Source: Lachnospiraceae bacterium UBA3820
GTDB taxonomy: Bacteria; Bacillota; Clostridia; Lachnospirales; Lachnospiraceae
Direction: 5' to 3'
DNA: 28,720 bases
NCBI GenBank assembly: GCA_002369325.1
Contig: DFDU01000070.1
Location: 1 to 28,720, forward strand
Below the pieces are notes generated by a model. The model had not been told where the DNA came from. It made no database searches and worked only from the letters and a program-made list of their open reading frames with translations. A program made the translations under genes and the position numbers. Shown here one piece after another: positions 1 through 8,320 of this stretch. Numbering within the stretch: position 1 is the first letter of the stretch; the number at the start of each line of letters is the position of its first letter.

Positions 1-2
1 TT

Positions 3-413
3 TGTGCACTTATGCAGGCAGGTTTTGAAACTCTTACTGAAGCAGGTTATGATCCAAGAAATGCTTACTTTGAGTGTATTCATGAGATGAAGCTTATCGT
101 AGATCTTATATATCAGTCAGGCTTCGCAGGTATGAGATATTCTATTTCAAACACTGCTGAGTATGGTGATTACATAACAGGTCCTAAGATTATCACTGAA
201 GATACTAAGAAAGCTATGAAGAAGATTCTTAAGGATATTCAGGATGGTACTTTTGCAAAGGACTTCTTACTTGATATGTCATCAGCAGGTGGTCAGGCTC
301 ATTTCAAGGCTTTAAGAAAGCTTGCTTCAGAGCATCCGTCAGAGAAGGTTGGCGAAGAAGTACGTAAGTTATATAGCTGGAATGATGAAGCAGGAAAGCT
401 TATTAATAACTAA
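3..413 (+). CDS. ilvC: Ketol-acid reductoisomerase, C-terminal part (5' end outside window)
   Basis: This is the last 136 codons of acetohydroxy acid isomeroreductase, which converts acetolactate or acetohydroxybutyrate to the dihydroxy acids of valine, isoleucine and leucine synthesis with NADPH and Mg2+. The open frame enters from the left edge, so the first ATG in the frame (position 12) is internal. The visible part is the knotted C-terminal domain. It carries the FECIHEMKLIVDL segment, whose glutamates help bind the two Mg2+ ions, and the SISNTAEYGDYITGP segment that contacts substrate. The length after these motifs fits the short (class I) enzyme. The gene ends at TAA and is followed after about 15 nt by a hairpin terminator, so it is probably the last gene of its transcript. 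The upstream genes, perhaps other ilv or leu genes, are outside the window. Confidence 0.96.
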   Translation, partial: CALMQAGFETLTEAGYDPRNAYFECIHEMKLIVDLIYQSGFAGMRYSISNTAEYGDYITGPKIITEDTKKAMKKILKDIQDGTFAKDFLLDMSSAGGQAHFKALRKLASEHPSEKVGEEVRKLYSWNDEAGKLINN

Positions 414-427
414 GAATTAATATTATT

Positions 428-463
428 AAGAACCTGGATAAACTATGTCCGGGTTCTTTTTTC
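428..463 (+). terminator. Rho-independent terminator after ilvC
   Basis: An 11-bp stem (AAGAACCTGGA at 428-438 with TCCGGGTTCTT at 448-458, one U-G wobble) encloses a 9-nt loop and runs into a T-rich tail (457-462). It closes the ilvC transcript. It lies only about 30 nt before the next start codon, which leaves little room for a new promoter. Confidence 0.9.
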
Positions 464-492
464 TTAGAATTACAAAGACTGGAGGACTTTTA

Positions 493-1047
493 ATGACTTG
501 TCTGGAAGCACAATCGAATATAATGGCATTTATTGACGGAAAGCTTTCGGATGATGAAGTTGCCTCTTTTGTCCGTCATATGCAAAATTGCAAGAATTGT
601 TCGGAAGAGCTTGAGATATACTATACATTGATTATTGGTATGCGTAAGCTTGATAATAATGAGGATTTGCCTCAAAATTTCAAAACTCTTTTGGAAGAAG
701 ATCTTGATAAAGCTAAAAACAAGGTCCAAAAGGCCAAAAGATTCAAGATTTCAACATTTGGTGTATTTTTTATCGCATTTGTTATGGTTTTATCTTTATA
801 TTACGGAAGAATCCTTCATAAAGTTTATATAACGGAACAAATAATAACCAAAGAACGACAGGGTGATTTTTATTATCTTGATAATTGGGATGAATATATG
901 GAATTTTCCGATAATGATATTATCGTAAATCAAAAGAACAAGTATATAAAAAAAGAAAAGACAACTTATCAAAAAATAAGAAGTTATATAATAACTCATC
1001 ACTATGACCCTTTTAAAGCGGATGAGGAGGATATAGAGAATGAATAA
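493..1047 (+). CDS. Small membrane protein with anti-sigma-type zinc finger (zf-HC2/ZAS-like)
   Basis: A 184-residue protein. The N-terminus has the H-x3-C-x2-C motif HMQNCKNC at about residues 33-40, typical of zinc-binding anti-sigma domains (zf-HC2/ZAS). A single hydrophobic segment follows at about residues 86-105 (ISTFGVFFIAFVMVLSLYY), then a charged tail rich in Asp, Glu, Lys and Tyr that would lie outside the cell if the zinc finger is cytoplasmic. The start at 493 is chosen because GGAGG at 481-485 precedes it; an earlier in-frame ATG at 445 lies inside the terminator hairpin. The last 8 bp overlap the polA start, so the two are probably translated together. No sigma factor gene is adjacent, so its partner is unknown. 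The family match rests on the HCC motif and topology; a role as a regulator is an inference. Confidence 0.75.
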   Translation: MTCLEAQSNIMAFIDGKLSDDEVASFVRHMQNCKNCSEELEIYYTLIIGMRKLDNNEDLPQNFKTLLEEDLDKAKNKVQKAKRFKISTFGVFFIAFVMVLSLYYGRILHKVYITEQIITKERQGDFYYLDNWDEYMEFSDNDIIVNQKNKYIKKEKTTYQKIRSYIITHHYDPFKADEEDIENE

Positions 1048-3667
1048 GCTTTTATTGATAGACGGAAACAGTATCTTAAACAGAGCATTTTACGGACTTC
1101 CGGATCTTACAACATCCGACGGAAGACATACAAATGCTGTTTTGGGATTTTTAAATATAATTTTAAAGGTAATTGATGAAGAAAAAGCGACTCATGTTTG
1201 TGTTGCTTTTGACTTAAAGGAGCCTACATTCAGACATAAAATGTTCAGTGAATACAAAGGAACCAGACATGCCATGCCTGATGAATTAAGGGAACAGGTG
1301 CCTCTTATTAAAGAGGTTCTTAAAAGCATGAATATTTTTACCATATCAAAGGCGGGATATGAGGCGGATGATATACTTGGAACATTATCAAGAGTAGGTG
1401 AGAAAAAAGGATATAATGTAACTGTTTTATCGGGAGACAGGGATTTGCTTCAGCTTGCAACAGATAAGATACTTATAAAAATCCCGAAGACTAAGGGTGG
1501 CAGGACTGAAATATATAATTATTATGATAAGGATGTAATAAATGAATATGGTGTTACGCCGCTTATTTTTATTGATATGAAGGGCTTTATGGGTGATTCA
1601 TCGGATAATATACCGGGAGTACCGGGGGTCGGTCCGAAGTCTGCAGAAAAGCTTTTGGTTGAATATGGTTCAATGGACGGAGTTTATGAGCATATTGATG
1701 AGCTTAAAAAGAGCAAGATGAAAGACAATCTGATAGAGTTTAAAAATCAGGCGTATTTGTCAAAAGAGCTTGCTACGATAAAGCTTGATTGTGAGCTTGA
1801 TGCTGATATTGATAATATGCTTTATAATAATGCATTTAATAATGAATCATATAAGCTTTTCAGTGAGCTTGAATTTAAGAGCCTTTTGACAAAATTTGAT
1901 GAGAGTGAAAAGAAGGTTCAAAGCTTTGATTTTGAAATTAAATTTATATATGACTGCAAGGATTTGGTTAGCGTTTTTGATAAGATTAAGGATTCGTTTG
2001 GCTTTGCTTATATTGATGAAGGAAACGGTCCGGTTTGTGCAAGTATTTCCGTAAGTGAAAAACTGGTATATATTATCGGACTTAATGGAGATATTTCGAC
2101 AGAGCTTATTAATGATTATGTATTAAAATCCATAGAGAATGAAAAAAGAATTTGTTCTCTGGATATAAAGAAAGAATTAAAATATATAAATATCAAGCCC
2201 GAAAATGATATTTTTGACTGCGGTATCGGAGCATATCTTATAAATCCGTTAAAAGATGAGTATGCATATGATGATATAGCCAGAGAATATATCGGTATTA
2301 CAATTCTTACACGAAAAGAGCTTATCGGAAAAAATGAGATTAATGTATTTACTATTGAAGATGAAAATATATCAAAATACATTGCGTATCAATCAATAAT
2401 TCCGTTAGCTTCTTCAAAGGCAATAACGGATAAGCTTAAAAACACGGATATGTATGAGCTTTATAAAAATATAGAGCTTCCTTGTACATTTGTGCTTTAT
2501 GAAATGGAAAAGAACGGTATTCGCGTTGACGGTAAGGCTCTTAACGAATTCGGAATAAAGCTTAAAGAAAATATCGAAAGACTTACAAAAGAGATATATG
2601 AACTGGCAGGTAAGGAATTTAATATAAATTCAACGAAGCAGCTTGGTGAGATTTTGTTTGAACATTTGGAACTTAAATCGGGCAAGAAAACAAAAACGGG
2701 ATATTCAACAAGTGTTGAGGTATTGGAAAAGATTAAAAGCGAGCATGAGATAATTCCGAAAATACTCGATTACAGACAGCTTACGAAGCTTAATTCAACC
2801 TATGTGGAGGGATTATCGGTTTATATTAAGCCTGACGGTCGTATTCATGGTAAGTTTAATCAGACTGTTACGGCAACCGGAAGAATCAGCTCTACAGAAC
2901 CTAATTTGCAAAATATTCCTACAAGACTTCCTCTCGGACGGGAAATACGAAAGGTGTTTATTCCGGAAGACGGATATGTTTTTCTTGATGCGGATTATTC
3001 ACAGATTGAGTTAAGAGTTCTTGCTCATTTATCGAAGGATGAAGCTCTTATATCTGCTTATAAAAAGGATACTGATATTCATACAGTAACCGCTTCAGAG
3101 GTTTTCGGAGTTCCTATAGAGGAAGTTGACAGTCTTATGAGAAGAAAGGCCAAGGCTGTAAATTTCGGTATTGTTTACGGTATCAGTTCATTTGGACTGG
3201 GTCAGGATTTGGATATTCCGAGAAAAGAGGCCGAAGGATATATTAATAAATATTTTGAAACATATAAAAATGTTAAGGTTTTTCTTGATGATATAGTTAA
3301 CAGTGCAAAAGAAAAAGGATATTCAATCACAATGTTTAACAGAAGAAGACCGATACCGGAACTTAAGTCTTCAAATTTTATGACCAGAAGCTTCGGAGAA
3401 CGTTGTGCCATGAATTCACCTGTTCAGGGAACTGCAGCCGATATCATAAAAATAGCCATGATAAATGTCAATCGTGATTTAAAAACAAGAAATCTAAAAT
3501 CAAGATTGATTCTTCAGGTTCATGATGAGCTTTTGATTGAGACAAAAGTTGAAGAGCTTGAAGAAGTAAAAGCTATTTTAAATGATAATATGATGAAGGC
3601 AGCAGAATTAAGTGTTCCGCTCATAGTTGATATGCACGAGGGAAGAAACTGGTATGAAGCAAAATAA
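1040..3667 (+). CDS. polA: DNA polymerase I
   Basis: Full-length family A DNA polymerase of 875 residues, acting in Okazaki fragment processing and repair. Residues 1 to about 290 are the 5'-3' exonuclease, with LIDGNSILNRAF, FRHKMFSEYKGTR, YEADDILG, GDRDLLQL and GDSSDNIPGVPGVGPKSAEK. The middle region (about 300-470) occupies the place of the 3'-5' proofreading domain, but the usual D-x-E and later Asp motifs are not recognisable, as in Bacillus and Thermus Pol I, so proofreading is probably lost. The polymerase domain has motif A DADYSQIELR (first Asp at 650), the O-helix RRKAKAVNFGIVYG with the Phe that discriminates against dideoxynucleotides, and motif C QVHDE (Asp829, Glu830). Its start overlaps the preceding zinc-finger gene by 8 bp. 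coaE follows after 17 bp, a pairing common in Firmicutes (sometimes with mutM between). Confidence 0.98.
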   Translation: MNKLLLIDGNSILNRAFYGLPDLTTSDGRHTNAVLGFLNIILKVIDEEKATHVCVAFDLKEPTFRHKMFSEYKGTRHAMPDELREQVPLIKEVLKSMNIFTISKAGYEADDILGTLSRVGEKKGYNVTVLSGDRDLLQLATDKILIKIPKTKGGRTEIYNYYDKDVINEYGVTPLIFIDMKGFMGDSSDNIPGVPGVGPKSAEKLLVEYGSMDGVYEHIDELKKSKMKDNLIEFKNQAYLSKELATIKLDCELDADIDNMLYNNAFNNESYKLFSELEFKSLLTKFDESEKKVQSFDFEIKFIYDCKDLVSVFDKIKDSFGFAYIDEGNGPVCASISVSEKLVYIIGLNGDISTELINDYVLKSIENEKRICSLDIKKELKYINIKPENDIFDCGIGAYLINPLKDEYAYDDIAREYIGITILTRKELIGKNEINVFTIEDENISKYIAYQSIIPLASSKAITDKLKNTDMYELYKNIELPCTFVLYEMEKNGIRVDGKALNEFGIKLKENIERLTKEIYELAGKEFNINSTKQLGEILFEHLELKSGKKTKTGYSTSVEVLEKIKSEHEIIPKILDYRQLTKLNSTYVEGLSVYIKPDGRIHGKFNQTVTATGRISSTEPNLQNIPTRLPLGREIRKVFIPEDGYVFLDADYSQIELRVLAHLSKDEALISAYKKDTDIHTVTASEVFGVPIEEVDSLMRRKAKAVNFGIVYGISSFGLGQDLDIPRKEAEGYINKYFETYKNVKVFLDDIVNSAKEKGYSITMFNRRRPIPELKSSNFMTRSFGERCAMNSPVQGTAADIIKIAMINVNRDLKTRNLKSRLILQVHDELLIETKVEELEEVKAILNDNMMKAAELSVPLIVDMHEGRNWYEAK

Positions 3668-3684
3668 AAAAGGAATATTGATAT

Positions 3685-4323
3685 ATGAAAATCTTAGGGA
3701 TAACAGGTGGAGTAGGCTCGGGTAAGAGTCGTATATTAAACGAGTTAAAAACCGAATACAATGCTTATATTATCGAGTCGGACAGTCTTGCTCACGAGCT
3801 TATGGAACCCGGAATGGAAGCATATAATGAAATAGTAAAGAAATTCGGGAAAGATATATTAATTTCGGATGCTCCTTTTTCCATAGACAGAAAAAAACTT
3901 GGTCAAATAGTATTTAATGATGAAGAAAAGCTTAAGAAACTTAATGGAATTGTTCATCCGGCCGTGAAAAAAGAGATATTAAGACAGATTGAATTAAAAC
4001 GGAATGAAGGTGTTACATCTTTGTTTGTTATAGAGGCTGCGCTTCTAATCCAGGATGGTTACAGGGATATTTGCGATGAAATCTGGTATATTTGGGTTTC
4101 AAGAGAAGAGCGAATCAAGAGGCTCGAAAAACAAAGAGGATACACCAGAGAAAAATGCATTTCAATCTTTGAAAGTCAGGAGTCTGACGAGTATTATAAA
4201 AAATATACAAATTTCACTATAAACAATGAAAATAGTTATGAAAATTCATCAAAACAACTAAAAGCAAGGTTGAATATATTCTTGAAAAATGATATAATTA
4301 GCGTTAAGCATCCGACCGATTAA
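3685..4323 (+). CDS. coaE: Dephospho-CoA kinase
   Basis: A 212-residue P-loop kinase that phosphorylates the 3'-OH of dephospho-CoA, the last step of coenzyme A synthesis. The N-terminal Walker A is GGVGSGKS (residues 8-15). It is followed by ESDSLAHELMEPG, with the conserved Asp of the CoaE family, then LGQIVFNDEEKLKKLNGIVHP and the lid and adenine-binding region VSREERIKRLEKQRGYTRE. The length is normal for the family. The start at 3685 has a short AAAGGA element upstream and lies 17 bp after polA, so the two are probably one operon. The 3' end of the gene contains a promoter-like sequence that seems to serve the next gene. Supply of CoA fits with, but need not be linked to, the pta-ackA genes further on. 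Confidence 0.96.
   Translation: MKILGITGGVGSGKSRILNELKTEYNAYIIESDSLAHELMEPGMEAYNEIVKKFGKDILISDAPFSIDRKKLGQIVFNDEEKLKKLNGIVHPAVKKEILRQIELKRNEGVTSLFVIEAALLIQDGYRDICDEIWYIWVSREERIKRLEKQRGYTREKCISIFESQESDEYYKKYTNFTINNENSYENSSKQLKARLNIFLKNDIISVKHPTD
4270..4298 (+). promoter_or_regulatory. Putative sigma-A promoter for the FtsA-like gene, inside coaE
   Basis: TTGAAT (4270-4275), a 17-nt spacer and TATAAT (4293-4298) give a near-consensus promoter inside the last codons of coaE. Transcription would begin near 4305 and leave a leader of about 100 nt before the ATG at 4405. This is a sequence match only. Confidence 0.6.
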
Positions 4324-4368
4324 ATGGCGTATGTATGAAGCTTTTATTTGTTATAAAGCAGATGCTTA
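4305..4368 (+). other. Possible structured 5' leader of the FtsA-like mRNA
   Basis: Starting at the expected transcription start, TAAGCATC (4305-4312) can pair perfectly with GATGCTTA (4361-4368). Inside this stem, GCTTTTAT and ATAAAGC around 4340-4359 can form a smaller hairpin with one bulged T and a short loop. The SD CGGAGG and ATG lie about 25 to 35 nt further on, outside the stem. I do not recognise a known riboswitch class. The fold may be coincidental in AT-rich sequence. Confidence 0.3.
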
Positions 4369-4404
4369 TTAATGAACTAACACATAAATTACCGGAGGAA
4401 AAAC

Positions 4405-6507
4405 ATGGCTGCAATTACAAAGTATCCTGAACCGCTTATTTTCGGTTTGGATATAGGAACAAGAAGTATAGTGGGAATTGTCGGATATAAAGAAGCCGAA
4501 AGGTTTAATGTTGTAGCTATGTCTGTGAAGTTTCATGATTCAAGGTCTATGATTGACGGACAGATTCATGATATTAACAAAGTAAGCGAAGATATTATTT
4601 TTGTAAAAAATCAACTTGAGAAGCAGCTCGGAGGTCGTAAGCTTCGTGATGTATGTATTGCCGCAGCGGGACGTGTTCTTAAGACTGCTGTGGGTCATGG
4701 CGATTATGAGTTTGATGAAAATACAGAGATTACCCAGGAATATATTCATTCTATCGACCTTATTGGTGTCGAGAAGGCACATGATATAATTCTTGAGGAA
4801 TTACATGAAAATAATGAAAAGACAAAGTATTATTGTGTAGGATATACAGCTATAAAGTATTATTTAAATGATTATGAAATACATAATCTTGAGGGACATA
4901 AGGGAGTAAAGATAGGTGCCGATATTTTGGCAACATTTCTTCCTGAGGAAGTTGTAAGCAGTCTTTATACAGCTGTTGAAAAGGCAGGTCTTTATGTTTC
5001 TAATCTTACATTGGAGCCTATAGCTGCAATAAATGTTGCCATTCCGGAGAACTTCAGACTTCTTAATATAGCTCTTTTGGATGTCGGAGCAGGAACGTCC
5101 GATATTTGTATTACAAGAGACGGAAGCATAATCGGTTACGGAATGATACCTTCCGCGGGAGATGAATTGACCGAGGCTCTTATCAAGAAGTATCTTGTTG
5201 ATTTTGATACTGCAGAAAAATTAAAGATGGTAAGCTCGAAGAAAAAGAGTGTTACATATAAGGATATTATGGGTATAAGTCATAAGATTACCCCTGATGA
5301 AATATTCAAAACTCTTGCATCTGTAAAGGATGAAATAACCAGGAAAATAGCGGATAAGATTGTGGAACTTAACGGTGGTGTACCTGTAAGTGCTGTTTTT
5401 GTTGTGGGAGGCGGCGGAAAGCTTGAAGGCTTTACCGAGGTTCTGGCTCATATGCTTAAGTTGCCTGAGGAGAGAGTTGCCTTAAGAGGACAGGAGGTTA
5501 TGCACAACATAAACTTTCTTGTTGAAGATGTAAAGAAGGATCCGTTATATGTTACTCCTGTAGGTATCTGTCTTAATTATTTTGATCAGAAAAACAACTT
5601 TATTTTTGTTACCGTTAACGGTGACAGGATTAAACTTTACAATAATGACAAGCTTACTATATTTGATGCTGCGGTTCAATACGGCTTACCGAATGAGCAT
5701 ATTTTCCCTAAGCGCGGAGAAGATTTGATTTTTAGGATAAACGGAAAGAAACGTATAGTTCGCGGATATAACGGAGAGGCTGCCATAATAAAAAGAAATG
5801 ATGCCGTGGTCGGTATGAATACTCTTATTGAAGCAAATGACAAAATAGATATTATTAAATCAACTGCCGGAGACAAGGCAAAGGCGGTTTTGGGCTCGCT
5901 TCCCGAATATGACGGAACTCTTGACTTTATAGTGAATGATGTGAAAATTACCTGTCCTAAATTTGCGGTTGTAAACGGTAATCCCGAGACTGAGTCATAT
6001 GAAATTAAAGACGGGGATAATATAGAAATGCAGAATTATTATCTTTTGGAACAGCTTCTTACATTTATGGATGTAAAGCCTGAGGGCAAGGTGTATGTAA
6101 ATAATAAAGAAGCGGATTTGAAAGATAAGGTTTATGAAAATTTTGTTGTTTCCTGGAGCGATGAAGTAAAATTTGATGAGCTTCCGGAAGCAACGGATGA
6201 AGATAAAAATAAGATTCATGAGAAGTATAAAGAAAAAGATGCTTCGAACGAATTACCTGAAGAAAAAAAGAATATTATACCGGACAATGAAGGTGACAAT
6301 TTGGTTATGCACGTAATTGTAAATAAAACTCCTTATACGTTGACGGGTAAAGATGAATATCGGTTTGTTGATGCCATGGATGCAAGTGCATTTGATATGT
6401 CATCAATGAAAGGAAGCAGACTTGAAACAAAAATAGACGGTGTTCATGCGGAATTTATTGATTTAATTCATGAAGGCGCAAATATTGAGATTTATTGGGA
6501 GAAATAA
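4405..6507 (+). CDS. FtsA-like cell division ATPase with long C-terminal extension
   Basis: A 700-residue actin-fold (ASKHA) protein. The first 395 residues match FtsA: phosphate-1 loop GLDIGTRSIVGIVG (Asp16), an inserted 1C/SHS2-type subdomain, LEPIAA, phosphate-2 loop LLDVGAGTSD (Asp226), adenosine motif VFVVGGGGKLEGF (Gly335-338), and a closing DPLYVTPVGICL segment. Standard FtsA ends soon after this with an amphipathic membrane helix. Here about 300 more residues follow, with repeated strand-loop patterns ending in NDKIDI (478-483), GDNIEM (537-542) and GANIEI (691-696), resembling beta-grasp/SLBB or ThiS-like folds, split by a Lys/Glu-rich linker near 590-625. I see no terminal amphipathic helix. 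SD CGGAGG precedes the start. No ftsZ or ftsQ is nearby; the next gene is a diguanylate cyclase 5 nt away. FtsA-family membership is secure; a role at the division septum is inferred. Confidence 0.85.
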   Translation: MAAITKYPEPLIFGLDIGTRSIVGIVGYKEAERFNVVAMSVKFHDSRSMIDGQIHDINKVSEDIIFVKNQLEKQLGGRKLRDVCIAAAGRVLKTAVGHGDYEFDENTEITQEYIHSIDLIGVEKAHDIILEELHENNEKTKYYCVGYTAIKYYLNDYEIHNLEGHKGVKIGADILATFLPEEVVSSLYTAVEKAGLYVSNLTLEPIAAINVAIPENFRLLNIALLDVGAGTSDICITRDGSIIGYGMIPSAGDELTEALIKKYLVDFDTAEKLKMVSSKKKSVTYKDIMGISHKITPDEIFKTLASVKDEITRKIADKIVELNGGVPVSAVFVVGGGGKLEGFTEVLAHMLKLPEERVALRGQEVMHNINFLVEDVKKDPLYVTPVGICLNYFDQKNNFIFVTVNGDRIKLYNNDKLTIFDAAVQYGLPNEHIFPKRGEDLIFRINGKKRIVRGYNGEAAIIKRNDAVVGMNTLIEANDKIDIIKSTAGDKAKAVLGSLPEYDGTLDFIVNDVKITCPKFAVVNGNPETESYEIKDGDNIEMQNYYLLEQLLTFMDVKPEGKVYVNNKEADLKDKVYENFVVSWSDEVKFDELPEATDEDKNKIHEKYKEKDASNELPEEKKNIIPDNEGDNLVMHVIVNKTPYTLTGKDEYRFVDAMDASAFDMSSMKGSRLETKIDGVHAEFIDLIHEGANIEIYWEK

Positions 6508-6512
6508 GACTA

Positions 6513-8279
6513 ATGGAAAAGGCTAAAAACGATTTTGATGCCGAAATGTTTGAAAAGAAGGATAAAACCCGGAATTCATATGAAAAAATGAATAGTTCGA
6601 TAAAATATAATCCGATATTTCATCGTTTGATATATGCCGCAAATATTATAACTGCTTTGGTAGCATATCTGGCTAAGCTTACCAATGTCAGCAAAAATCC
6701 AAAGCTTAATGCTTTACAGGTCTTTGTTGTCCTTTGCATATTTTTTGTTATTGATATTTTGCTGTTTTATGTTGATTATTTTATGTCGCCGAAGGTTTTT
6801 CTTTCATTCAGAACCATAGAGATAATAACCTTTGAAGCAATAACTGCTCTTATTCCGAATCTTATGGTAGTAATGATTGCACTTTGCGTATTGCTGACGA
6901 TATTCATTATCGAATATACGATATATGATACTGATTTTGACAAAAGTGAAATGGCAAACAGGGTAATAATTATTGTTGTTATAGCAATTGCTTCAACAGG
7001 ATTCGGTATCAGATACAGAAGCGAAACCGAAACGATTTGCTTTTTCCTTATTCAGTTTGTTATGTTGTTTTCGGCATTTTCGATTGTGGATCTTTTGGTT
7101 GCATTAAATGATAAATATCACAAAAAGATATTTGAACTTACTCTTGAAAATTCCGATATACAGGATTCGAACGAGAAACTTATTGAATATCAGGAAAAAA
7201 TCGAATCCATAAATGAACAGATAAATTATCAAAAAATTGAAATGAAGAGAACCAATAAAGAATTGGCTCAGGTAAACAAAGAAACAGAAGCACAGACAAA
7301 GGTTTTGAGATTTATGATTTCGACCTTTGATATTACCAAATGCATGGATGTACTTGCCGAAGCAGTTATAGATACAAAGAGTGCAAAGCTTTGTGCGGTT
7401 TATATGGAGCCTGATGAGCTTATAAGTAAACGCGGTAATTTGATAATTAAAACAAATTATTCCGCAGTGGAAAGAAAACTCAGAAAAGAAATAGAAAGCA
7501 TTTTTGCCGAATTCAAATCAGGTAAAAATGAAAATCAAATTCTTATTGGGGAAGAGCTTAAGAAATTCAGGTTTATCGGTGACTCAAATCTAAAATCAAT
7601 AGCTTTGTTTCCGTTTGTTGACGGCAAGAAGGTATATGGTTTGATTCTGGTTGCATCCGACAGATTGGATTTCTTTGATAAAGGACTTGGCTTCTATGAA
7701 GCAAGTGCTGCCGAATTCAATCTTTCTGTAAAAAATACAAGGCTTTATCTCATGATGCAGGATATGGCACATAAGGATGGACTTACCGGTATAAACAACA
7801 GAATGTATTTTATGCAATTATTTGATAGTGCCATTAAAAGGGCAAAGCGAAAGAAAGCAAATATTTCCGTTGCTATGTATGATATCGATAAATTTAAATC
7901 GGTAAATGATAATTACGGACATCTTGCCGGTGATGCGGTCATTAAAACCGTTGCAGGCATTGGAAACAGATATGCTGAGGAAAACGGAGGATTTGCAGGC
8001 AGGTACGGTGGCGAAGAGTTTCTTTTGGTTTTGCCTGATAAATCGGTTGAAGAATCACTTCCGATACTTGAGGCGATGCATAAAGAAATAAAAAATACCA
8101 TTGTAAAATACGAACAGGATGATATAAGTGTAAATGTCTGTATAGGCCTAACCTCGTATCCGGATGTTTGTGAGGATACGAATTTGTTAATTAACAGAGC
8201 TGATATGGCTATGTATTACGGTAAGGAACACGGACGAGGAAGACTGGTCGTGGATGATATGGAATTAATCAAAGAATAA
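6513..8279 (+). CDS. Membrane-bound GAF-GGDEF diguanylate cyclase
   Basis: A 588-residue signalling protein that should make cyclic di-GMP from two GTP. Residues about 35-205 hold five or six hydrophobic segments. A coiled coil (about 208-270, rich in Glu, Lys and Gln) and a GAF-like domain (about 275-415) lead to the GGDEF domain. It has the MYDIDKFKSVNDNYGHLAGD segment and an intact active-site motif RYGGEEF (497-503). The product-inhibition site RxxD, normally just before RYGGEEF, is replaced by ENGG, so feedback by c-di-GMP at this site is unlikely. The start at 6513 is chosen over an in-frame TTG at 6495, because GGGAG at 6497-6501 lies at SD distance from 6513 and would be inside the longer reading. 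It begins 5 nt after the FtsA-like gene, so the two are probably translationally coupled. The input signal is unknown. Confidence 0.93.
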   Translation: MEKAKNDFDAEMFEKKDKTRNSYEKMNSSIKYNPIFHRLIYAANIITALVAYLAKLTNVSKNPKLNALQVFVVLCIFFVIDILLFYVDYFMSPKVFLSFRTIEIITFEAITALIPNLMVVMIALCVLLTIFIIEYTIYDTDFDKSEMANRVIIIVVIAIASTGFGIRYRSETETICFFLIQFVMLFSAFSIVDLLVALNDKYHKKIFELTLENSDIQDSNEKLIEYQEKIESINEQINYQKIEMKRTNKELAQVNKETEAQTKVLRFMISTFDITKCMDVLAEAVIDTKSAKLCAVYMEPDELISKRGNLIIKTNYSAVERKLRKEIESIFAEFKSGKNENQILIGEELKKFRFIGDSNLKSIALFPFVDGKKVYGLILVASDRLDFFDKGLGFYEASAAEFNLSVKNTRLYLMMQDMAHKDGLTGINNRMYFMQLFDSAIKRAKRKKANISVAMYDIDKFKSVNDNYGHLAGDAVIKTVAGIGNRYAEENGGFAGRYGGEEFLLVLPDKSVEESLPILEAMHKEIKNTIVKYEQDDISVNVCIGLTSYPDVCEDTNLLINRADMAMYYGKEHGRGRLVVDDMELIKE

Positions 8280-8320
8280 TATGATTATTTAATATATTTT
8301 GAGATTAAAGGAGAAAAAAA

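Noticed and set aside
445..492. Longer N-terminus for the zinc-finger protein starting at ATG 445
   Set aside because: This ATG is inside the loop of the ilvC terminator and has no SD; GGAGG at 481-485 supports 493.
8265..8295. Promoter for pta-ackA (TTAATC with TAATAT)
   Set aside because: Both boxes are weak and the spacer is 19 nt; the real promoter may lie upstream within the GGDEF gene.
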